NCBI RefSeq assembly: GCF_024169925.1
Contig: NZ_JALJXF010000001.1
Coordinates: 1,618,001-1,682,000, forward strand
Origin: Methylorubrum extorquens
GTDB lineage: Bacteria; Pseudomonadota; Alphaproteobacteria; Rhizobiales; Beijerinckiaceae
DNA: 64,000 bases
Direction of reading: 5' to 3'
Below are positions 24,752 through 35,630 of the stretch, in pieces. The notes beneath the pieces are model-generated. The model saw only the letters and a program-made list of their open reading frames with translations, made no database searches and was not told the DNA's origin. A program made the translations under genes and the position numbers. Each line of letters begins with the position of its first letter. The first letter of the stretch is position 1.

Positions 24752-25579
24752 ATGTCGGAACAGAAGCCGGGCGGGCTGCTCGCGGGCAAGCGCGGGCTGG
24801 TATTGGGCGTGGCCAACAACCGCTCGATCGCCTGGGGTATCGCCCGCAGCGCCGCCGCGCACGGGGCGGAATTGGCCTTCACCTACCAGGGCGAGGCGCT
24901 GAAGAAGCGCGTCGAGCCGCTGGCGCGCGAGCTGAACGCGCATGTGGTCGGCCATTGCGACGTCACCGATCCGGCCTCGATCGATTCCGCCTTCGCTGCG
25001 ACCGCCGAGGTGTTCCCGGACGGGATCGATTTCGTCGTCCACTGCATCGCCTTCTCCGACAAGGACGAGCTGACGGGGCGCTATCTCGAGACCTCGGAGG
25101 CGAACTTCACCAAGTCGCTGCTGATCTCGTGCTACTCGTTCACGGCGGTGGCACAGCGCGCGGAAAAGATCATGCGCAACGGCGGGTCGATGCTGACTCT
25201 GACCTATTACGGCGCCGAGAAGTGGATGCCCCACTACAACGTGATGGGTGTCGCCAAGGCCGCGCTGGAAGCCTCCGTGCGCTACCTCGCCGCCGATCTC
25301 GGGCCGAAGCAGATCCGCGTCAACGCGATCTCGGCCGGGCCGATCAAGACGCTGGCGGCCTCAGGGATCGGCGACTTCCGCTACATCCTCAAGTGGAACG
25401 AGTACAACGCGCCGATGCGCCGGACCGTGACCATCGAGGAAGTCGGCGAGACGGCGGCCTACCTGTTCTCCGACATGTCCCGCGGCATGACCGGCGAGAT
25501 CCTCCACGTCGATGCCGGCTACCACGTCGTCGGCATGAAGAACCCGGACGCGCCGGACATCACCCGCGAGCGGGAATAG
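24752..25579 (+). CDS. fabI: Enoyl-[acyl-carrier-protein] reductase (NADH)
   Basis: The 275-residue protein is FabI: the divergent nucleotide motif GVANNRSIAWG, HCDVTDPASI, DFVVHCIAFSDK, and the catalytic Tyr-x6-Lys in MPHYNVMGVAKAAL. C-terminal ILHVDAGYHVVGMK is characteristic. It reduces enoyl-ACP in the last step of each fatty-acid elongation cycle. An aaggtg site precedes the ATG. No other fab gene lies in the window. Confidence 0.95.
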   Translation: MSEQKPGGLLAGKRGLVLGVANNRSIAWGIARSAAAHGAELAFTYQGEALKKRVEPLARELNAHVVGHCDVTDPASIDSAFAATAEVFPDGIDFVVHCIAFSDKDELTGRYLETSEANFTKSLLISCYSFTAVAQRAEKIMRNGGSMLTLTYYGAEKWMPHYNVMGVAKAALEASVRYLAADLGPKQIRVNAISAGPIKTLAASGIGDFRYILKWNEYNAPMRRTVTIEEVGETAAYLFSDMSRGMTGEILHVDAGYHVVGMKNPDAPDITRERE

Positions 25580-25582
25580 GGT

Positions 25583-26272
25583 TCACCTCTCTTCCCCGAG
25601 CCGTCGGCGCCAATCCTCCACGGCGCCGCTCGCGAGCCGGCGGGCGGCGAGCGTCCGCCAGGATTCGGTGAGGGGCGCGAGACCGGCGATCGTCCGCAAG
25701 GCCGCCGCGTCGAGGCGGTCCACGTAGAAGTGGTGCAGGAGCCGCGACAGCGGCCAGTCCGGATGCGGGCGCTCGACGAGTTCGAGCACGTCGTCAGCCG
25801 CCACGACGCCCGTCTCGATCACCCGGTAGTACCAGCCGGTGCGTCCGCTCGCCTGCACCCGCCGGGCCATGTCCGGCACGGAAAAGCGCAGGTTCAGCTT
25901 GAAGCAGGGCTGGCGCGCCTGCGAGACCTGAAGCAGGGCGCTCCCCACCCGCCAGAGATCGCCGACGCAGATCTCGGCCTCGGTCAGGCCATGGGTCGAA
26001 ACATTCTCGCCGAAGGCACCGGGCCGCTCCAGCAGATCAGGCAGGCCGGGCAACTCCGCGCGCCACGCGGCGGCATGGTCGAGGGCGTAGTGGTGCACGG
26101 CCTTTTCCGGGCCGCCATGGACACGCCGGTCGGCCTGCTCGTCGCCCGCGAGACCGAGCGGCCCCACGGCGACCGGCCCCTCCACAGGCATCTTGGCGAT
26201 GGCGCTCGCCGCGCCCTTCTCCCCCAGCGGCGCGACGCGACCGGTCAGCACCGCCTGTAGCGCGACCCGCAT
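25583..26272 (-). CDS. MOSC domain protein (YiiM-like)
   Basis: The 229-residue protein has the MOSC core: GDEQADRRVHGGPEKAVHHY near residue 40, GAFGENVSTHGLTEAEICVGD near 85 and the conserved Cys in RQPCFKLNLRF near 120. YiiM relatives use a molybdenum cofactor to reduce N-hydroxylated compounds such as 6-hydroxylaminopurine. The C-terminal HPDWPLSRLLHHFY region is the 3-alpha extension typical of YiiM. Start 26272 is decided by family length and by sitting one base after the upstream ATPase stop. Confidence 0.9.
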   Translation of the reverse strand: MRVALQAVLTGRVAPLGEKGAASAIAKMPVEGPVAVGPLGLAGDEQADRRVHGGPEKAVHHYALDHAAAWRAELPGLPDLLERPGAFGENVSTHGLTEAEICVGDLWRVGSALLQVSQARQPCFKLNLRFSVPDMARRVQASGRTGWYYRVIETGVVAADDVLELVERPHPDWPLSRLLHHFYVDRLDAAALRTIAGLAPLTESWRTLAARRLASGAVEDWRRRLGEER

Positions 26273-26273
26273 C

Positions 26274-27419
26274 TCACTCCTCCCCGTCCTCGTCGGAAAA
26301 GTCACCGGCCAAACGCAGCCCCTCGATCCAGGTCGCCCCCTCGCGCTTGAGCACGAGGCGCGGACGCACGCCGCTCGACCCGGTGACCGCCGCGGCAAGG
26401 CGCTCGGAATGCGTGACCAGCCAGACCTGCGTTCGACTCGAGGCCTGCACGATCATCCGCGCCAGCGGCTCCATCAGGTCCGGGTGCAGGCTGGTTTCGG
26501 GTTCGTTGAGCGCGAGGAAGGGCGGCAGCCGGTAAGCGAGCAGCGCGCCCGCGAGCGCGAGGTAGCGCAGCGTCCCGTCGGAGAGTTCGGACGGTTCGAA
26601 GATCCGCTTCGGATACTCGGCGAAGATCACGCCGAACCGCGCCTCGCGCTCCGGCGGCGGCACGACAAGGCAGGCGCCGGGAAAGGCGTCGGCGAACGCC
26701 GCGTCGAGGTCGATCGTATCGCCGCGGATATGGGCCAACGTCGCGAAGACGGCGGCGAGGTCGGCGCCGTCGGAGGCCAAGGTCGGCGTCGTCACCGCGA
26801 GGCAGGGGCGGCGGAGCGGCGAGCCCGCATCGGTGCGCACATCGTGGTAGAAGCGCCACGCACCAAGCGCCTGCCGCACGATCTGCAATTCGGGAAAGCG
26901 CACTGCGTCCTGCAACGCGGCCAGCGCCGTCTCGGTCGGCAGCAGGTCGGTGCCGAAGGAGCGCTTGCGGCCCTCCTCGTCGCGCACGAAGCCCGCCGGC
27001 CCGTCGCGGTCAAGCACCGTGACCGGTCGCGCGCCGGCCTGCACGGTGAGCCGCTCGCTCTTCACCTGCGGCTCCAGGGCGAAAGCCGCGCTGCTTATCG
27101 GCGGCGGGATACCGACCTCGACCGCATAGGTATAGGCGTGGCCGGTGGTCTCGTCCGCCAGTTCAGCAGACAGCCGCACCCGCGCCGGCTCGCCCTTGCG
27201 GCGGGCGCCGGCCCAGAGCACGGATTCCATCCCGCCCTCGGCGGCGAGCGCCCGCGTCAGCCGCCCGGAGGCGGCCGTCTGGAGCAGGCCGAGGGCGCGG
27301 TAGAGGTTGGTCTTGCCGGTGCCGTTGCCGCCGACGAAGACCGAGAGTGATCCGACCGGAAAGCGGATGCTCTTCAGCGACCGGTACCCGGCCGCCTCGA
27401 TCTCGCGAACCGTCGGCAT
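26274..27419 (-). CDS. AAA family ATPase (RecF/SMC-like, COG4637)
   Basis: The 381-residue protein has Walker A GGNGTGKTN near residue 33, a signature-like ELSDGTLRYLALAGALL near 290, Walker B LALNEPETSLHPDL and a switch His in LVTHSERLA. It is a predicted ATPase of the RecF/OLD-like group. No TOPRIM nuclease domain is fused. It is co-transcribed with the MOSC gene (one-base gap), an unexpected partner. Role is unknown; defence-related ATPases share this fold, but nothing else here supports that. Confidence 0.88.
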   Translation of the reverse strand: MPTVREIEAAGYRSLKSIRFPVGSLSVFVGGNGTGKTNLYRALGLLQTAASGRLTRALAAEGGMESVLWAGARRKGEPARVRLSAELADETTGHAYTYAVEVGIPPPISSAAFALEPQVKSERLTVQAGARPVTVLDRDGPAGFVRDEEGRKRSFGTDLLPTETALAALQDAVRFPELQIVRQALGAWRFYHDVRTDAGSPLRRPCLAVTTPTLASDGADLAAVFATLAHIRGDTIDLDAAFADAFPGACLVVPPPEREARFGVIFAEYPKRIFEPSELSDGTLRYLALAGALLAYRLPPFLALNEPETSLHPDLMEPLARMIVQASSRTQVWLVTHSERLAAAVTGSSGVRPRLVLKREGATWIEGLRLAGDFSDEDGEE

Positions 27420-27506
27420 CGGTGTGCCCCCGTGAGCCTGGAAGGGCGCCGATCTAGACCGTTTCGAGACCGATTCGGAAAGCCCGCCTCCCGAGTTTGC
27501 GCAGGC

Positions 27507-28511
27507 TCAATCTGGCACCTTGATGCCGTCCAACCCCTTGCGCGGCTCGGGAAAACGCGGGTCCATCGCTTCCAGCGTGTCGGCGATGGTGCGGGCGACC
27601 ATGACGTTGCGGGCCCATTTGCGGTTGGCCGGCACCACGTGCCAGGGAGCGTAGGGTGTCGAGCAGCGGGCGAGCGCATCGTTGAAGGCGGTCTGGTAGG
27701 CGTCCCAGCTCTTGCGCTCCACGAGGTCGGCGGGGTCGAACTTCCAGTGCTTCTCCGGGTCGGCGAGGCGCGCCTCCAGGCGCTCCTTCTGCTCGTCCTT
27801 GGAGATGTGCAGGAAGAACTTGAGGATCACCGTACCCGAGACCGTGAGCAGCCGCTCGAAATCGTTGATGATCCCGTAGCGCTCGCGCCAGGTCTCCTCC
27901 GGCACGAGGCCCTTCACCCGCACCACGAGCACGTCCTCGTAATGGCTGCGGTTGAACACGCCGATCAGGCCGCGGCCGGGCGTGCGCAGGTGGTAGCGCC
28001 AGAGGAAATCCTGATCGAGTTCCTCGGCGCTCGGCAACTTGAACGACCAGACCCGGCAGCCCTGCGGGTTCACCCCCTCCAACACGTTGCGGATGGTGCC
28101 GTCCTTGCCGCCGGTATCGATCGCCTGGAACACCACGAGCAGGGAGCGGCGGTGCTCGGCGTAGAGCTTTTCCTGCAAGCCCTTGATGCGCGTGCGCTGC
28201 GCGTCGAGTTCGGCCTTGGCCGCCGCCTTCTCGAGACCGCCGGTGGCGTCGGGATCGATCGCGGCGAGGTTGACGCTCTGGCCGGGTTCGACCGTGACGA
28301 TGCCGGGCGCGGCCGGCGGCAGGACCGGGTGAAGATGCGGGGACAGGCTCGGCGCGGTGCCCGTGCCCGCGATCGCCGAACGGGCCCAGCCGGCGAAGGA
28401 CGGCGGATGGTCGGGCCACGCCGCCTGCGGTTGTGTTTCCGCCGCTTTGTCGCGCCCGGCGCTTTTTTCACTCCCGGCGCTCTTGCCGTCCTTGCCGTTC
28501 TTGCGCGCCAT
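27507..28511 (-). CDS. Polyphosphate kinase 2 family protein
   Basis: The 334-residue protein has a PPK2 domain after a low-complexity Lys/Gly/Ala N-terminus of about 100 residues. Motifs: Walker A VFQAIDTGGKDGTIRNV near residue 130, GVFNRSHYEDVLVVRV near 195 and the C-terminal PWHVVPANRKWARNVMVAR. It transfers phosphate between polyphosphate and nucleotides; the direction and nucleotide cannot be told. ATG at 28511 is set by family similarity; the frame extends 59 codons upstream. It diverges from the histidine phosphatase gene. Confidence 0.9.
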   Translation of the reverse strand: MARKNGKDGKSAGSEKSAGRDKAAETQPQAAWPDHPPSFAGWARSAIAGTGTAPSLSPHLHPVLPPAAPGIVTVEPGQSVNLAAIDPDATGGLEKAAAKAELDAQRTRIKGLQEKLYAEHRRSLLVVFQAIDTGGKDGTIRNVLEGVNPQGCRVWSFKLPSAEELDQDFLWRYHLRTPGRGLIGVFNRSHYEDVLVVRVKGLVPEETWRERYGIINDFERLLTVSGTVILKFFLHISKDEQKERLEARLADPEKHWKFDPADLVERKSWDAYQTAFNDALARCSTPYAPWHVVPANRKWARNVMVARTIADTLEAMDPRFPEPRKGLDGIKVPD

Positions 28512-28686
28512 GCCGAAGATTACCTGCTCACGAGCCGATTGCGCGACCGCCGTCGCGGACCCGCAAGGAAGGGATAAGCTTGGAGCCCCAACAGATGCGC
28601 CGCCTTCGCCGTTCCCGATCCGGCGCGTCGGGGTCTTCGAAGGCGGGGTGTTCGAAGGGATGCGCCGGTTGCACCGGAGCCGCCGC

Positions 28687-29283
28687 ATGAGCGGGGTGCC
28701 GACGATCTGGTTCGTGCGCCACGGCCAGACCGACTGGAACGCGGAGGGGCGCCTTCAGGGCCACCGCGACACCGATCTCAACGCCACCGGGCTCGCCCAC
28801 GCGGCGGAGGCGGCCAAGCGCTTGCGCCGGGTCGCCGGAGCGGAACTGCCCACGGCCGACTACGTCGCGAGCCCGCTCACCCGCACCCGCCGGACGATGG
28901 AGATCCTGCGCACCGGCATCGGCCTGCCCGCGGGGGGCTACCGGGCCGATGTGCGGCTGCGCGAGATCGGCTTCGGCGCCTGGGAAGGCCGGACTTGGGC
29001 CGAGATCCGGCGGCGCGATCCCACCGGCGCCGCCGCGCGCGACCGTGACCGCTGGGGCTACCAGCCGCGCGGGGAGGGGGCGGAGAGCTACGCGATGGTC
29101 GAGGCGCGGGTGGAGGAAGTGGTGGCGGAGCTACGCCGACCGACCGTGATGGTCGCCCATGGCGGCGTCGCCCGGGCGCTGCTGGTCATCGCCGGCCATC
29201 TCGACATCTACGCCGCCCCGCGGCTCGGCATCCGCCAGGGCAGCATCCTCGTCATCGAACCCGGCGGCTGGCGCTGGGCGTGA
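28687..29283 (+). CDS. Histidine phosphatase family protein
   Basis: The 198-residue protein has the phosphoglycerate mutase-like catalytic motif FVRHGQTDWNAEGRLQG near residue 10 and partner LREIGFGAWEGRTW and VAHGGVARALL. It is a small-molecule phosphatase of the PhoE/CobC group. The substrate is unknown. Start at 28687 gives a normal N-terminus; an ATG 30 bases earlier would add Arg/His-rich sequence. Confidence 0.9.
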   Translation: MSGVPTIWFVRHGQTDWNAEGRLQGHRDTDLNATGLAHAAEAAKRLRRVAGAELPTADYVASPLTRTRRTMEILRTGIGLPAGGYRADVRLREIGFGAWEGRTWAEIRRRDPTGAAARDRDRWGYQPRGEGAESYAMVEARVEEVVAELRRPTVMVAHGGVARALLVIAGHLDIYAAPRLGIRQGSILVIEPGGWRWA

Positions 29284-29365
29284 CGGGATTCTTTCGGGGG
29301 ACAGCGCTCGAAAGGCCGTGCGGGCTGGTCGAGCGCTTCTCCTGAACGGGCCCGTCCGAGCCCGG

Positions 29366-29500
29366 TCAGGCCCGCGCGGCACGGCCGCGGGCGAGCAGGC
29401 GCACGGCGGTGACGGGGAGGAGGAGCGTCTTCACCGTGGCCGTGACGGCCAGGACGGCGAGGACCGGCAGGATCGCGAGACAGATTCCGCTCACGCGCAT
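29366..29500 (-). CDS. 44-residue hydrophobic peptide
   Basis: A short open frame encodes MRVSGICLAILPVLAVLAVT, continues hydrophobic to about residue 30, and ends in a basic tail (ARGRAARA). A canonical aaggag lies six bases upstream of the ATG, stronger than many sites in this window. It could form one or two membrane helices. It sits 100 bases downstream of the xerC stop on the same strand. No family is recognised. Reality rests on the ribosome site and the hydrophobic pattern. Confidence 0.6.
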   Translation of the reverse strand: MRVSGICLAILPVLAVLAVTATVKTLLLPVTAVRLLARGRAARA

Positions 29501-29599
29501 CGGACACTCCTTGGGGCTGCTGAAACGGCGGCTTTCGACCGCCTGGTTGATGACAATCCGCCACTCAATCGCGGCAAGACCAAGGTGAAGGGAGCAAAC

Positions 29600-30697
29600 T
29601 CACGCATTTCTGCGCTCCGCCGGCCTATCCTGCCGGACAGAATAGCCAGACCGGTCGCTCGGGCTTTGCTCTGCATCAACGGTTTCGGACCGCACGGACG
29701 CCGGTTCCGAGGGCGGCAGCCGCCGGGCGCGGGGATGGGCGTCCTCGAAGGCGCTCATCAGGCGGGCGGCATCGACCTTGGTGTAGATCTGCGTGGTCGA
29801 GAGCGAGGCGTGGCCGAGCAGTTCCTGGATCGCCCGCAGCTCGCCCCGGCGGGCGAGCAGATGCGTCGCGAAGGAATGTCGCAGGGCGTGCGGCGTCGCG
29901 CTCTCGGGCAGGCCGAGCGCCCCGCGGAGCGCGGAAACCGCGTACTGAACCACCCGCGGCGAGAGCGGCCCACCCTTCACGCCGACGAAGAGCGGCCCCT
30001 CCGGGTCGAGGGTGTGTGGGCAGAGCGACAAGTAGGCGGCCACCGCCTCGGCGACCGTCGGCAGCACCGGCACGGCGCGGACCTTGCCGCCCTTGCCCGT
30101 CACCCGCACCTCGTCGATGCCCGGCATCGGCGCGTCGCGGGCGGTGAGCCCCAAAGCCTCCGAGATGCGCAGCCCCGAGCCGTAGAGGAGGGCGATCACC
30201 GCCGCGTCGCGGGCGAGCACCCACGGAGCGCGGTCGTCGTCGGGGCGGGTCTCGGGCGCGGTCATCGCCAGCGCGGCGGAGATGGGGAGCGGGCGCGGCA
30301 GGCGCCGCTCGACCTTGGGCGAGCGCACCGCGCCGAGCGCCGCGACGCTGCCGTGCCCCTCCCGTTCGAGGAAGCGGGCGAAGGAACGCAGCCCCGCCAG
30401 CATCCGCATCAGGGAGCGCCCGCCGATCCCCTCGGCCCGGCGCGCGGCCATGAAGGCGCGCAGGTCGCGGGGTTTCAGGGCGATCAGCCCGGCGATGGTG
30501 GGCGTGCCGGCGCGGGCGGCGCGATGGATCAGGAATTGGCGCAGGTCGCGCTCATAGGCCTCGACCGTGTTGGCGGCCATGCGCCGCTCCCGCGCCAGCG
30601 CCTCGCGCCAGCCCCGCATCGCCGCGCGCAGGGCGGCGTCGCCCGGCGGCAGCAGGGCTTCGGGATCGACGGAATCGAGGGACGCGGTGCGCATCAT
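29600..30697 (-). CDS. xerC: Tyrosine recombinase XerC
   Basis: The 365-residue protein has a SAM-like N-terminal domain (ANTVEAYERDLRQFL near residue 45) and the catalytic domain with GSGLRISEAL (Arg), TGKGGKVRAV (Lys), HALRHSFATHLL (His-x-x-Arg), LGHASLSTTQIYTKV (His and nucleophile Tyr). Together with XerD it resolves chromosome dimers at dif. The C-terminus is about 45 residues longer than usual (RARRLPPSEP..., Arg/Ser-rich). Start is uncertain: adjacent ATGs at 30697/30694 or TTG 30709. No dif-like site was found here. Confidence 0.9.
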   Translation of the reverse strand: MMRTASLDSVDPEALLPPGDAALRAAMRGWREALARERRMAANTVEAYERDLRQFLIHRAARAGTPTIAGLIALKPRDLRAFMAARRAEGIGGRSLMRMLAGLRSFARFLEREGHGSVAALGAVRSPKVERRLPRPLPISAALAMTAPETRPDDDRAPWVLARDAAVIALLYGSGLRISEALGLTARDAPMPGIDEVRVTGKGGKVRAVPVLPTVAEAVAAYLSLCPHTLDPEGPLFVGVKGGPLSPRVVQYAVSALRGALGLPESATPHALRHSFATHLLARRGELRAIQELLGHASLSTTQIYTKVDAARLMSAFEDAHPRARRLPPSEPASVRSETVDAEQSPSDRSGYSVRQDRPAERRNA

Positions 30698-30819
30698 TGC
30701 CGGCAGCAAGCGCCCGGTAGGGTTGACGAAGGGTAAACGGCAAAAGCCCTTCCCGCCCGGCCGGGCTGCGCCAGATGGGCGCTCGTCCGCACATCATCCG
30801 CAACCGGGAGAGAGAGCCG

Positions 30820-31215
30820 ATGGCTAAGCCCGTCCACACCATGATCCGCGTCCGCGACGAGGCGCGCTCGCGCGACTACTATGCCCGCGCCTTCGGCCTG
30901 GAGCCGGCCGACCGGTTCGACTTTCCGGACTTCACGCTGCTCTACCTGCGCGACCCGTCCTCGCCGTTCGAACTCGAACTGACGGTCAACAAGGACCGCA
31001 CCACACCCTACGATCTCGGCGACGGCTACGGCCATCTCGCCTTCGTGGTGGAGGATGCCGAGGCCGAGCACGCCCGCTTCGAGCGCGAGGGGCTTCCGGC
31101 TACCCCCGTCAAAACGCTCAAGCACGGCGAGACCGCGCTCGCGACCTTCTTCTTCGCCACCGACCCGGACGGCTACAAGATCGAGGTGATCCAGAAGGGC
31201 GGCCGCTTTTCCTGA
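30820..31215 (+). CDS. gloA: Lactoylglutathione lyase (glyoxalase I)
   Basis: The 131-residue VOC-fold protein carries the four metal ligands expected for GloA: His in VHTMIRV, Glu in FELELTV, His in GYGHLAF and Glu in YKIEVIQ. It converts the methylglyoxal-glutathione adduct to lactoylglutathione. Start at 30820 follows gggagagag; a 15-codon upstream extension is not family-like. It diverges from xerC. Confidence 0.92.
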   Translation: MAKPVHTMIRVRDEARSRDYYARAFGLEPADRFDFPDFTLLYLRDPSSPFELELTVNKDRTTPYDLGDGYGHLAFVVEDAEAEHARFEREGLPATPVKTLKHGETALATFFFATDPDGYKIEVIQKGGRFS

Positions 31216-31227
31216 TCGCCTTTGCGT

Positions 31228-31599
31228 CTACGGCGCCTTCTCCAGGCGTTCGAGCCCGGCCAGCGCCTTCTCGCATGCACTCGGAGAGGGCGCCGGCAGG
31301 CTCGTCTCCAGGCGCATCGCGTCGTCGAGCGCGAGCACGTAGCGCTCCTCCGTGAGCGCCCGGCCGACCGCCGCCATCATGCGCTCGCGGCCGGATCTCA
31401 GCACCCGATCGACCCGCTCACGCTCCGTGCCGCAGGCGAGCGCCCGGCCCAGAACCTTGCCCTGGCGCTCGCCCTCGACCTGGGGAATGACCAGCGGCCG
31501 GGCTCCGCCTGCATCCGGCGGGGACTGCGCAGGGGCCGCCGCGGCTGTGAGCACGAGCCCGAACAGAGGGAAGAGGACGCAGCCGGCCACTGAGCGCAT
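31228..31599 (-). CDS. Exported hypothetical protein
   Basis: The 123-residue protein has a signal peptide (SVAGCVLFPLFGLVLTAAAAPAQ) and a mature helical domain containing two Cys (ALACGTERERV; SACEKALAGL), probably disulphide-bonded. No family is recognised. ATG at 31599 follows ggggag and is preferred over a TTG 18 bases upstream. It converges with gloA, 12 bases apart. Confidence 0.7.
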   Translation of the reverse strand: MRSVAGCVLFPLFGLVLTAAAAPAQSPPDAGGARPLVIPQVEGERQGKVLGRALACGTERERVDRVLRSGRERMMAAVGRALTEERYVLALDDAMRLETSLPAPSPSACEKALAGLERLEKAP

Positions 31600-32460
31600 C
31601 GGATCGTTCTCCCCCAAGGCTCTTCAGAACGGCACCGCATCCCACTCGATCCGGCGATAACGCCGGACGCGACCGGTCGCGTGCGTTCCCTCACGCTCAC
31701 GGAAGCGAATCTCGTCCACGGTCAAGCCGGAAACGACAGGGGGCGACAATGGGTCTTTCCGGGGGGCCGGTCGGCAGCGCGGCGGCGGCGGACACCAGCA
31801 TGATCGGGCAAGGGCACCGCGGCGGTGCGCGTTCGCGCATCCCCTTGAGCCTCAAGCTCGCCTATTCGGCCTTCATGGCGGTGCTGCTCCCGGTCTATCT
31901 CGCCAGTTACGGGCCGACGAACTTCCTGTACTTCTGCGACGTCGCCCTGATCCTGACCCTCGTCGGCATCTGGGCGGAGAGCGCGCTCCTCGTCTCGGTC
32001 TGCGCGGTCGGCATCCTCGCGCCGCAGTTGCTCTGGGCCGTCGATTTTCTGGCGCAGGCCGCGGGCTTTCCGCTCACCGGCATGACCGCCTACATGTTCA
32101 ACGCGGACACCTTGCCGCTCCTGCGGGGCCTGTCGCTGTTCCACGGCTGGCTGCCGTTCCTGCTCGTGTTCCTCGTCTGGCGGCTCGGCTACGACCGGCG
32201 CGCCTGGGCGGCGTGGTCGGCGCTGGCCGTCATCCTCCTGTTCGTCTGCGTCTTCCTGATGCCGCCGCCGCGGCCCGATCCGGGGCTGACGCCGGTCAAC
32301 ATCAACTATGTCTGGGGCATGAGCGACCATGCCGCCCAGACCTGGATGCCGGCCTGGGCGTGGTTCGCGGGTCTCCTCGTCGCCATCCCGTTTCTGATCG
32401 CTTGGCCGACCCACCGGCTGCTGATCTGGCTGATGCCGCGAGCGCCCGCCACGTCCACTT

Positions 32461-34962
<2,502 letters not shown>

Positions 34963-35134
34963 GCCCGGCGAGGTGCCGCGGTTCGGGCCGGGGCGCAACC
35001 GTTGGCGATGTAGCGTGCCCCACATGACGCCCACGAAGATTTGTTAACGCACTGTGGGATTTTTTTGGAACGGGCCGGCGAGCTGCGACTTGTGGGCTCA
35101 GCGTGCGGCCCTTGCATGCGACGGAGAGACGACG

Positions 35135-35443
35135 ATGCGCATTGCCCTGACACTCGCAGCCGGCGCGCTGCTTGGCAGCCTCGGTCTGGGAGTGGTGTCG
35201 GCCTCCGCCGCCCCGGCCATGCCGGCCCCCGGCCTGATCGCCGGCCAGACGGTCGAGACCGTTCGCGACCGGCACTGGCACCGCTCCCACCGGAGCGTCC
35301 TCGGCCACCACCACTCGACCAAGGCCGAGCGCCACCGCCGCCGGATGAACACCCACCACCACGGCAACCCGAACGCCCGCAACCCGGAGCGGCCCGGCTA
35401 CCAGCAGCAGCTCGGCAACACCACGGGCGGCCCGCGCTACTGA
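35135..35443 (+). CDS. Small His-rich secreted protein
   Basis: The 102-residue precursor has a clean signal peptide ([23 protein letters not shown]). The mature part contains ten His within about 35 residues ([29 protein letters not shown]), mixed with Arg, then a Pro/Asn/Gly-rich tail. It could bind metal in the periplasm or be a cationic envelope peptide. Short His/Arg-rich secreted proteins like this are common in Hyphomicrobiales but uncharacterised. ggagag precedes the ATG. A terminator follows. Confidence 0.75.
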   Translation: MRIALTLAAGALLGSLGLGVVSASAAPAMPAPGLIAGQTVETVRDRHWHRSHRSVLGHHHSTKAERHRRRMNTHHHGNPNARNPERPGYQQQLGNTTGGPRY

Positions 35444-35469
35444 GCGTTTCGGCCTCGCCGCGATATCGG

Positions 35470-35505
35470 AAAGGGCCCGTCCGGCGCGACGCCGGGCGGG
35501 CCTTT
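35470..35505 (+). terminator. Rho-independent-like terminator after the His-rich gene
   Basis: Arms aaagggcccgtccggc and gccgggcgggccttt (one bulge, one G-T pair) around gcgac, followed by ttctcgttc. This is the most convincing intrinsic terminator in the window, 26 bases past the stop. Confidence 0.8.
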
Positions 35506-35630
35506 CTCGTTCGCCCGCCGGCCCCGGCACCACCGTCGCTTGCGACGGCTGGGGAGAGCGCCCACTTGTCCACGGTCTTCACGGGTGGCCGGCGGTGCCC
35601 GGCCGGGGCGGGGCTGCTAGCCTCGTCTCC

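Noticed and set aside
26274..27419. AAA ATPase with MOSC gene as a defence system
   Set aside because: The ATPase lacks a fused or adjacent nuclease, and MOSC proteins are metabolic. Two co-transcribed genes are not enough to claim defence.
29600..30697. XerC as integrase of a mobile island
   Set aside because: The sequence fits the chromosomal XerC group, neighbours are housekeeping, and no direct-repeat attachment sites or tRNA were found.
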